Source: Clostridia bacterium (lineage in GTDB: Bacteria; Bacillota; Clostridia; Christensenellales; CAG-138). Taken from it: DNA of 38,937 nucleotides. The notes under the pieces are model-generated. The model ran no database searches, had not been told where the DNA came from, and saw nothing but the letters and a program-made list of their open reading frames with translations. Positions 25,665 to 31,696 of this stretch are shown piece by piece. The translations under genes and the position numbers were made by a program. The stretch lies in contig JAUNJX010000019.1 of the NCBI GenBank assembly GCA_030533005.1, positions 1 to 38,937 on the forward strand, given 5' to 3'. Position 1 is the first letter of the stretch. Each line of letters begins with the position of its first letter.

Positions 25665-26416
25665 CGTGCCGCCTCCTGCGCGCCCATCTCGCGGATGGTA
25701 TTCAGCAGCTCGTCCTGAAAGGCGCGGCGATCCGCATCCTTCCGTTCCAGCGTGCGCCACACCACGCCGTCCTGCAAGATGACGACCCTGTCGCAAAAGG
25801 AGGCGGCAAAGGAATCGTGTGTGACCATGAAGATGGTGGCGTGAAGCTCCCGCTTGGCTTGCAGGAAGCTTTCGATCACCACGCGGGAGGATTTGGAATC
25901 GAGGTTGCCCGTAGGCTCGTCGGCCAAGATCAGCGCCGGCGCGTTGATGAGTGCGCGGGCGATGGCGGTACGCTGCTTTTCGCCGCCCGAAATTTCGGCG
26001 GGGAATTTGTTCTGGATGGCCGTGATGCCAAAAACCTCGCACAGGCGGTCAGCGGATTGCTCCATTTGCGCGCTTGGCTTGCCGCCGATGATGCGGGGCA
26101 GCATGATATTGTCGCGCACACTCAAGCCGTCCAGCAGCAGAAAATCCTGAAAGACAAAGCCCAGCTTTTGATTTCGCACAGCGGCGATGGCGTCCGCGCC
26201 AAGGCGGCTGATGTCCGTATTTTCCAGCAGGATGCGGCCGCTGTCGGCGGGGATATAGCAGCAGATGCAGTTGAGCAGCGTGGTCTTGCCGGAGCCCGAC
26301 GGCCCCATGACCGCCACGAATTCACCTGTCTCCACTTTGAGCGACACGCCTTTTAGCACCGCATAGTTCGTTTTCCCGACCTGATAGGATTTACATAGGT
26401 TTTCTACCGTTAACAT
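25661..26416 (-). CDS. ABC transporter ATP-binding protein, BceA/MacB-like
   Basis: This 251-residue ATPase starts MLTVENLCKSYQVGKTNYAVLKGV. Walker A is GPSGSGKTT, the Q-loop is LGFVFQDF, the signature is EISGGEKQRTAIARAL and Walker B is LILADEPTGNLDS. These are typical of the MacB/BceA/LolD class that partners FtsX-like permeases. AAAGGAG precedes the ATG at 26416. An in-frame ATG at 26437 would lose that ribosome binding site. It is divergent from the LytTR response regulator at 26580. Confidence 0.93.
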   Translation of the reverse strand: MLTVENLCKSYQVGKTNYAVLKGVSLKVETGEFVAVMGPSGSGKTTLLNCICCYIPADSGRILLENTDISRLGADAIAAVRNQKLGFVFQDFLLLDGLSVRDNIMLPRIIGGKPSAQMEQSADRLCEVFGITAIQNKFPAEISGGEKQRTAIARALINAPALILADEPTGNLDSKSSRVVIESFLQAKRELHATIFMVTHDSFAASFCDRVVILQDGVVWRTLERKDADRRAFQDELLNTIREMGAQEAAR

Positions 26417-26521
26417 ACCGTTTTCTCCTTTGCGCATAGCATTACGAAAACACTATAGCGAGGCGCACGGCGACGCGCAAACGGCCTTGTCAAAAACGGT
26501 TGCTTTGCCGTCAAGTTTGGT

Positions 26522-26550
26522 TTTACGCAATCGCGCGGGCATGCTACAAT
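26522..26550 (+). promoter_or_regulatory. Promoter of the LytTR/GHKL two-component operon
   Basis: TTTACG (26522-26527), 17-base spacer and TGC-TACAAT (26545-26550) form an extended -10 promoter. Upstream, two GGTT cores lie 21 bases apart (26498 and 26519), the spacing expected of LytTR-bound repeats, so autoregulation is possible. Confidence 0.5.
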
Positions 26551-26579
26551 AGGGACAAACTCAAGGGAGGAGAGCGGTC

Positions 26580-27290
26580 ATGCTGCGTATTGGCATATGC
26601 GATGACGTGCGCGACGCGCGCACGCTGCTGCGCGCCTTGCTGGAGCGTGTGCTCGAGGGGCGCGCGCTGCCGTACAGCACCTTTGAATTCTCCTCCGGCG
26701 AGGGCGTCCTTCGCTGGCTGCAAAGCCATCCGGGAGAGCTGGATCTGGTATTTCTGGATATTGAAATGTCCGGGATGAACGGCATGGAAACCGCCCGGTG
26801 CCTTCGCCAAAGCGATGCGGGCCTACAGCTTGTGTTCGTCACGGGGTATGCGGAATATGTGTACGACGGTTATTCCGTCGGGGCGCTGGGGTATCTTTTA
26901 AAGCCGTGCAAGCGGGAGCAATTGGAGGGTATTCTGGATCGGGCGCTAGGCACGCTCCACCGGGACGCCGAACAGGCCTTCGTCTGCCGCAGCGGTGAGA
27001 CCGTCTACCGCATCCCCCGCAAGGATATCCTTTATTTTTACTCGGACAGGCGGCTGGTGCATTGCGTGACGGCGGAAAAGACCTTTACGTTTTACGGCAA
27101 GCTGGACGAGGTAGAGGCGACGTTGGGGGATAATGCGTTTGTGCGCATCCATCAGCGGTATCTGGTGCACGCCGCGGCTGTAGAGCAGGTGGATGGCAGC
27201 GAAGCGCGCGTAAACGGGCAAGCTCTGCCCGTCAGCCGCGCCTGCCGCAATGACGCCCTGCTTGCCCTGACGCGGGCGATGCTGAAATGA
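26580..27290 (+). CDS. LytTR-family response regulator
   Basis: This 236-residue protein has a receiver domain (1-120) with acidic pocket CDD, phosphoacceptor Asp60 (LVFLDIEMSGMNG) and LKPCKREQLE holding the conserved lysine. A LytTR DNA-binding domain follows (about 135-235), with RKDILYFYSDRRLVH and FVRIHQRYLVHAAAVEQV. GGGAGGAGAG precedes the ATG. The kinase gene follows after 7 bases. It is divergent from a BceAB-like transporter, which it may regulate. Confidence 0.93.
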   Translation: MLRIGICDDVRDARTLLRALLERVLEGRALPYSTFEFSSGEGVLRWLQSHPGELDLVFLDIEMSGMNGMETARCLRQSDAGLQLVFVTGYAEYVYDGYSVGALGYLLKPCKREQLEGILDRALGTLHRDAEQAFVCRSGETVYRIPRKDILYFYSDRRLVHCVTAEKTFTFYGKLDEVEATLGDNAFVRIHQRYLVHAAAVEQVDGSEARVNGQALPVSRACRNDALLALTRAMLK

Positions 27291-27297
27291 GGACGCT

Positions 27298-28593
27298 ATG
27301 AGCTTGATGGTCGTGGGCATATTCTCTCTGCTTTTCCATATCGGCGCGATGGCCGTTGAGGGCGTGCTTGTGGGCGCATCCGCCAAACGGCTGCTTCCCC
27401 AAAGGGAGGGTCGCCTGCGCCGCGTGGGGCCGTATGCGCTTTTTGCCATGTGCGTGCAGCTACCAAGCTGGATTGGCGATGAAAACCCGCTGATCCTGCT
27501 GCCGTTTTTCATCGGCGCATTTCTTGCGTGCTACAAGGGGCCGCTTTCGGCGCGGCTGGTGATGGGCTGCATGTTTTATCTCTTGCTGGTGCCGGTCAAT
27601 ATGATGCTGGATACGGTAGAACGATGGAATAGCTGGGACGCGGGCAGCGTATCGACGATGCTTGCAAAGGTCGCCTTTGCCGTACTGCTGTTTTTTCTGG
27701 TGCGCCGCCTGACCCGTGAGGGCGGGACGCTTGACCTGTCGGGGCGGCTATGGTGGCTTTGCGGGCTGCTCTCTCTTGCACCCATGTTTGCGACCCTGTC
27801 CTTCTCGATTTGGAATGGGCTTTTTCACCATAATATCGACGCCGCGCAGCTGCGGCTGGCCTATACGACCTTGCCCTTTGTTGTGCTTTCCGCCGTCGCG
27901 CTGCTGATTGCGGCGACGGTGCTTTCCCAACACGAAAAATGGCAGCGGGCGGCACAGCTATCCGATATGCGAACCCTGTATTATGGGAGCCTGCAAAAGC
28001 AGGAAACGCAGGTGCGCACGCTGCGACACGACCTTCGCAATCATCTGACGGTGGCGCAGGGCTTGCTGCAATGCGGCGACGTAGAGCGCGCGAAGGCGTA
28101 TCTTGCGGAATTATCGGATTCCCCGGCGCTACATGGCGTGCGGCGCATCTGCCAAAACGATACGGCCAATGTGGTGCTCTCCTGCAAGCTGGAGCAGATG
28201 GAGGATATGGGGGTGGCGGCGGATTTTCTCATCACGCTGCCGCCCAAGCTGCCCGTGGCGGACGCCGATCTTTGCGCGCTGCTGGGCAACGCCCTGGATA
28301 ACGCCATGGAGGCCGCGGCGCGCTCGGCGGATCAAACCGTCGTGCTGCGGATGCGCGCGGATCGGGGGATGCTGATGCTGCGGGTGGAAAACGCCTTTGC
28401 GCAGGAACCGGTGAAGCAAAACGGCGTGTTCCGCACCGCAAAAAGCGACGCGGCTTCGCACGGCTTTGGCATACAGGGCATGCAGGCGATCGCGGAGCAA
28501 TACCATGGCACGCTGCACACACAGATCCGTGATGACCGTTTCGAGCTGCTGGTTTGCTTCCCGCTCTGTCAGGAAAGCGGTTCGCCGGCTTGA
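27298..28593 (+). CDS. GHKL-domain sensor histidine kinase
   Basis: This 431-residue AgrC-like kinase has about six to seven N-terminal membrane helices (1-210), a short coiled stretch and the phosphoacceptor His244 in TLRHDLRNHLTVA. The ATPase domain carries the N box LLGNALDNAMEAA (Asn331 and Asn335) and a G box GFGIQGM. This is the kinase type that partners LytTR regulators and usually senses peptides or small molecules with its membrane part. No pre-peptide gene was found next to it. Confidence 0.9.
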   Translation: MSLMVVGIFSLLFHIGAMAVEGVLVGASAKRLLPQREGRLRRVGPYALFAMCVQLPSWIGDENPLILLPFFIGAFLACYKGPLSARLVMGCMFYLLLVPVNMMLDTVERWNSWDAGSVSTMLAKVAFAVLLFFLVRRLTREGGTLDLSGRLWWLCGLLSLAPMFATLSFSIWNGLFHHNIDAAQLRLAYTTLPFVVLSAVALLIAATVLSQHEKWQRAAQLSDMRTLYYGSLQKQETQVRTLRHDLRNHLTVAQGLLQCGDVERAKAYLAELSDSPALHGVRRICQNDTANVVLSCKLEQMEDMGVAADFLITLPPKLPVADADLCALLGNALDNAMEAAARSADQTVVLRMRADRGMLMLRVENAFAQEPVKQNGVFRTAKSDAASHGFGIQGMQAIAEQYHGTLHTQIRDDRFELLVCFPLCQESGSPA

Positions 28594-28628
28594 ACGTGAG
28601 GATTTGAAGGACGCAAAAAAGAAATTTC

Positions 28629-28657
28629 TTTACAAAATGGCCTCTGCATGCTATGCT
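28629..28657 (+). promoter_or_regulatory. Promoter of the DEAD-box helicase gene
   Basis: TTTACA (28629-28634), a 17-base spacer and TGC-TATGCT (28652-28657). Transcription should start near 28664, giving a leader of about 245 bases. Confidence 0.6.
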
Positions 28658-28663
28658 GTCCCA

Positions 28664-28909
28664 GTATTATGATGCTACGCACAAGAGCATGGATGTGCTT
28701 TTGATTAAATAAAACGCAAAATCCCCCCCGTTGTCTGTCGCATTTATGGTACACGCGCCCGGGAAAGCCCGTTGCGCGAAGCGGAGCGTTCCGTCTCCGC
28801 CGATCCATAATGAACAGCCGACGCGAGGGGTCTTTTTATAAGATCTCGCCCGTGTGATGCGGCCTGATCTTATTTTTATGGAAAAAACATGGAACAGAAA
28901 GAGGATAGA
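28664..28909 (+). promoter_or_regulatory. Long structured 5' leader of the helicase gene
   Basis: This gene-free stretch holds three successive hairpins. GCGC/CGGG pairs with CCCG/GCGC (28755-28777). GCGGAG pairs with CTCCGC (28781-28800). GCGAG plus TCTT pairs with AAGA plus CTCGC (28823-28849). Long leaders are common for cold-shock DEAD-box helicases. No known riboswitch was recognised. Confidence 0.55.
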
Positions 28910-29998
28910 ATGACCTATAAAGAACAATTAACGAACAATATGCAGGAAACCCTGCAAAACGCGGGCTACACAGACCCCACGCCCATTCAGGCGCAGAGCC
29001 TTGAAGGGCTGCTCGCAGGCCGCGATATGATCGGCATTGCACAGACCGGCACCGGAAAGACCGCAGCCTTTGGCGTACCCATCATTGAGCGCGTATGGTC
29101 GGAGAACAAAAAGACGCAGGCGCTGATACTTTGCCCCACGCGTGAGCTGGCGCTGCAAACCACGGAGGTGCTGCGGAAGCTTTCCGCGCACAAGCATCTT
29201 CGCGTCGTGAGCATATACGGCGGGCAGAACGTCAAGGTGCAGATCAGCGCCCTGCGCACGGGTGCGCAGATCGTGGTGGGCACGCCGGGTCGCGTCAAGG
29301 ATCTGCTCGAACGCAATGTGCTCAAGTTTGCGAACGTCCGCCATCTCGTGCTGGACGAAGCGGACGAAATGCTGGATTTCGGCTTCCTGCCGGATATCCG
29401 CACCATCGTTGCGACGGTGACGGGCGAGCATCAAACGCTGCTGTTTTCCGCGACCTTCAACAAGGAGATCGCCAAGGTGGCCGCGCAGTTTTTGCACGAT
29501 CCATTGCGCGTAGAGGTGGGCGTGCGGGACGAACCCGTTGACACCGTCCGCCAGATGTGCATCAAGACCGAGGAGGGGACAAAGCTTAATACCGTGCGGT
29601 ATTTGCTGCGCGAGACTGCGCCGCGCCTCGCGCTGATCTTCTGCAATACGCGCCGCCGCGTTAAGGCGCTTACCAAGAAGCTGGGCGACGCGGGCGTTTC
29701 CGCGGCGTGTCTGCACGGCGATCTTTCCCAAAATCAGCGGGACGGCATCATGCGCTCCTTCCGGCTTGGCAATACAGCCGTGCTGGTCGCAACGGACGTG
29801 GCCGCGCGCGGCATCGACGTGGAGAAGATCGATCTTGTGATCAACTACGACGTGCCCGACAAGCCGGAATACTATGTGCATCGCATAGGCCGTACGGGCA
29901 GAGCGGGGCATGACGGACTGGCCTGTACGCTGGTGAGCCCGGACGACAGATCGCGCCTGCGGGATATCCGTTTGCGCTATCATGTGCTGGCAAACTAA
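28910..29998 (+). CDS. DEAD-box ATP-dependent RNA helicase
   Basis: This 362-residue protein is a helicase core without a C-terminal RNA-binding extension. Motifs in order: Q motif YTDPTPIQAQS, I AQTGTGKT, Ia PTRELALQ, Ib TPGR, II VLDEADEM, III SAT, IV ALIFCNTRR, V TDVAARGIDV and VI HRIGRTGRAG. CshA/DeaD relatives are usually longer (450-600 residues). It unwinds short RNA duplexes in ribosome assembly or mRNA turnover. The ATG at 28910 has AAAGAGG upstream. The ATG at 28889 is an alternative. Confidence 0.94.
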   Translation: MTYKEQLTNNMQETLQNAGYTDPTPIQAQSLEGLLAGRDMIGIAQTGTGKTAAFGVPIIERVWSENKKTQALILCPTRELALQTTEVLRKLSAHKHLRVVSIYGGQNVKVQISALRTGAQIVVGTPGRVKDLLERNVLKFANVRHLVLDEADEMLDFGFLPDIRTIVATVTGEHQTLLFSATFNKEIAKVAAQFLHDPLRVEVGVRDEPVDTVRQMCIKTEEGTKLNTVRYLLRETAPRLALIFCNTRRRVKALTKKLGDAGVSAACLHGDLSQNQRDGIMRSFRLGNTAVLVATDVAARGIDVEKIDLVINYDVPDKPEYYVHRIGRTGRAGHDGLACTLVSPDDRSRLRDIRLRYHVLAN

Positions 29999-30015
29999 AA
30001 CGCGCCAAGAACACC

Positions 30016-30043
30016 TTGACGCGGGCGAAAGAAACGCTAAAAT
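30016..30043 (+). promoter_or_regulatory. Promoter of the yjdF riboswitch-yjdF unit
   Basis: TTGACG (30016-30021), a 16-base spacer and TAAAAT (30038-30043). It starts only 17 bases after the helicase stop, and the -35 lies inside an imperfect hairpin (30001-30023). Transcription should begin at about 30050, exactly at the first riboswitch stem. Confidence 0.6.
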
Positions 30044-30049
30044 AGAGAT

Positions 30050-30163
30050 GCAAAGGTAAAAACACGTCCCGGTAGGTAGTCCGGGAGTACCCCTTTCGGG
30101 GGTATCAGTAACCTGCCTCCTTGGTTGTCCATCCTTTGCCGTAGCCATTTTGCATAAGGAGGG
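30050..30163 (+). ncRNA. yjdF riboswitch (azaaromatic-responsive) with Shine-Dalgarno sequestration
   Basis: The leader of the yjdF gene folds into a closed multibranch structure. P1 is GCAAAGG (30050-30056) with CCTTTGC (30133-30139). Inside, GGTAGGT (30071-30077) pairs with ACCTGCC (30111-30117), and TACCCC (30088-30093) pairs with GGGGTA (30099-30104). CCTCCTT (30116-30122) is exactly complementary to the ribosome binding site AAGGAGG (30156-30162), giving an obvious translational switch. The yjdF motif is known to lie upstream of yjdF and to respond to azaaromatic compounds. The class is assigned from the gene and structure, not from a covariance search. Confidence 0.8.
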
Positions 30164-30170
30164 AAGCGGT

Positions 30171-30590
30171 ATGGAACATACCAAGGCAAGGCTGACGGTG
30201 TTTTTTGAGGATCCTTTCTGGGTCGGTATGTACGAGCGTGAGGCGGACGGGCAGTATGCGGTTTGCAAGATAACCTTCGGCCCGGAGCCGAAGGATTACG
30301 AGGTTTATCAATACTTCCTCGATCATTGGCGCATGCTTCGCTTTAGCCCCGCCATCGAGGCGGCGATAAGCGAGGAACGCCGCAGAAATCCCAAGCGCGT
30401 GCAGCGCGAAGCGCAAAGAGCCGTCCAAAACACCGGCGTCGGCACCAAGGCACAGCAAGCCCTGCAGCTCCAGCGGGAACAGGGCAAGCAGGCGCATAAG
30501 GCCGTGTCAAAGGCACAGCGTGAAGCTGAAGCAGAGCGGCTATTCGCTCTCAAACAGGAAAAACGCAAGGAAAAGCACAGGGGGCATTGA
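30171..30590 (+). CDS. yjdF: YjdF family protein (DUF2992)
   Basis: This 139-residue protein starts MEHTKARLTVFFEDPFWVGMYER. It continues CKITFGPEPKDYEVYQYFL, the DUF2992 signature of Bacillus YjdF. The C-terminal half (from about residue 75) is very rich in Lys, Arg, Glu, Gln and Ala and is predicted to be a long charged helix or coiled coil. AAGGAGG lies 8 bases before the ATG. The family is controlled by the yjdF riboswitch, and its biochemical function is unknown. The stop codon lies in the loop of the downstream terminator. Confidence 0.92.
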   Translation: MEHTKARLTVFFEDPFWVGMYEREADGQYAVCKITFGPEPKDYEVYQYFLDHWRMLRFSPAIEAAISEERRRNPKRVQREAQRAVQNTGVGTKAQQALQLQREQGKQAHKAVSKAQREAEAERLFALKQEKRKEKHRGH

Positions 30591-30606
30591 CGCTCCCTGT
30601 GCTTTT
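30571..30606 (+). terminator. Intrinsic terminator of yjdF
   Basis: AAAAGCACAGGG (30571-30582) pairs with CCCTGTGCTTTT (30595-30606). The T-run is on the 3' arm. The 5' arm lies inside the last codons of yjdF. Confidence 0.85.
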
Positions 30607-30634
30607 GACTTTCGCTTTGCGCCTGAAAAACCTT

Positions 30635-30663
30635 TTTCAGGGCATAGCGTTCTATGCTATACT
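30635..30663 (+). promoter_or_regulatory. Extended -10 promoter of the GNAT gene
   Basis: TGC-TATACT (30655-30663) with a weak -35 (TTTCAG, 30635-30640) 17 bases upstream. Confidence 0.45.
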
Positions 30664-30704
30664 AGGGGAAAACAATTCGCAAAAACGTGCGGAAAGGGCG
30701 AAAA

Positions 30705-31211
30705 ATGATGTGTAAGCTAAGACCTTGGCGGATGGAGGACGCGGCTGATCTTGCGGCGGCGCTCAACAACAAGCATATTCATGACAACCTGCGCGACGGG
30801 CTGCCCTATCCGTATACCGAGGCGGACGCGCGGGACTTTATCGGGGCGATGCTGTCCGCCGATCCGCACGCGACCTTTGCCTTTGCCATCACGCTTGCGG
30901 ATAAGGCCGTTGGCAGCATCGGCGTGTTCCGCAAGGAAAACATCCATTTTCGCACAGCCGAAATGGGCTATTATATCGCGGAGCCGTACTGGGGCAAGGG
31001 TATCGGCAGCAGCGCTGTGCAGCAGGCGTGTCAATATGTCTTTGAAAATACCGACATCCTTCGCATCTTTGCGGAGCCCTTCGCGTATAATGCCGCCTCC
31101 TGCCGCGTTTTGGAAAAGAGCGGCTTTGTATACGAGGGCACGCTCAAGAGCAACGCTGTGAAAAACGGCATGGTTCTGGATATGAAGCTTTACGCGCGCG
31201 TCAAAGCGTAG
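30705..31211 (+). CDS. GNAT family N-acetyltransferase (RimJ/RimL-like)
   Basis: This 168-residue protein starts MMCKLRPWRMEDAADLAAALN. It has the GNAT motif A, YYIAEPYWGKGIGSSAVQQA, which holds the acetyl-CoA phosphate loop, and the closing FAYNAASCRVLEKSGFVYEG. It matches the RimJ/RimL type, which acetylates protein N-termini or small amines. The substrate is unknown. A GAAAGGG ribosome binding site lies six bases upstream of the ATG at 30705. Its 3' end overlaps the convergent SemiSWEET-like gene by 11 bases. Confidence 0.88.
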   Translation: MMCKLRPWRMEDAADLAAALNNKHIHDNLRDGLPYPYTEADARDFIGAMLSADPHATFAFAITLADKAVGSIGVFRKENIHFRTAEMGYYIAEPYWGKGIGSSAVQQACQYVFENTDILRIFAEPFAYNAASCRVLEKSGFVYEGTLKSNAVKNGMVLDMKLYARVKA

Positions 31212-31500
31212 CTGCCTGCGCTTTCTTGTCAAGCAGCGCATTGCGGTAATAGATCACGATGCCGGTTGCGACCATCAGGGTATTGAGCACATAGAAGAAC
31301 CAGACATAAAACGGTGTGGAAACGCCCGCATATGCCTTGGCGACCTTGCTTGCGATGCCAAAAAGATAGCCTATCACGATGAAGAAATAGAAAAGCACGC
31401 TGGTGCCTTTGGCGGTGCGAGCCTTCCAGAGCTTGGTGATGTTGAGCGGCCAGGAAAGGCCAAAGCAGACCACCATGCAGACCTCCAATACGTTTGCCAT
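31201..31500 (-). CDS. SemiSWEET/PQ-loop-like small transporter
   Basis: This 99-residue protein has three membrane helices. The first carries LSWPLNITKLWKARTAKGTS, which fits the PQ-loop position, with WP in place of PQ. The third is FYVLNTLMVATGIVIYY. Size and layout match bacterial SemiSWEET proteins, which dimerise to move sugars or other small solutes. AAAGGAG lies before the ATG. Confidence 0.7.
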   Translation of the reverse strand: MANVLEVCMVVCFGLSWPLNITKLWKARTAKGTSVLFYFFIVIGYLFGIASKVAKAYAGVSTPFYVWFFYVLNTLMVATGIVIYYRNALLDKKAQAATL

Positions 31501-31634
31501 AAAAACGGACTCCTTTGCGCATGAAATAAGCGGTTAAAAACGCTGCAAGCAAAGCATAACACGATTTGCGCTTGCGCGAAACCGTTTGATTGGCAAAGCA
31601 TGCAAAAAAAGATGAAAAAAGTTTTTTATTAGGC

Positions 31635-31663
31635 GAGACAAACATTTTTATTGATGCTATAAT
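31635..31663 (+). promoter_or_regulatory. Promoter of the UvrA-like gene
   Basis: GAGACA (31635-31640), 17-base spacer and TGC-TATAAT (31655-31663). A perfect -10 with the extended element. A leftward promoter (TGT-TATGCT at about 31553-31561, minus) may serve the SemiSWEET-like gene. Confidence 0.65.
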
Positions 31664-31696
31664 GACGCCCTACGTCAGAAAAGGAAGGAGCGTCCT

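Noticed and set aside
25665..26042. N-terminal extension of the FtsX-like permease frame
   Set aside because: It lies within the ATPase gene in another frame. The ATG at 25664 overlaps the ATPase stop and matches family N-termini.
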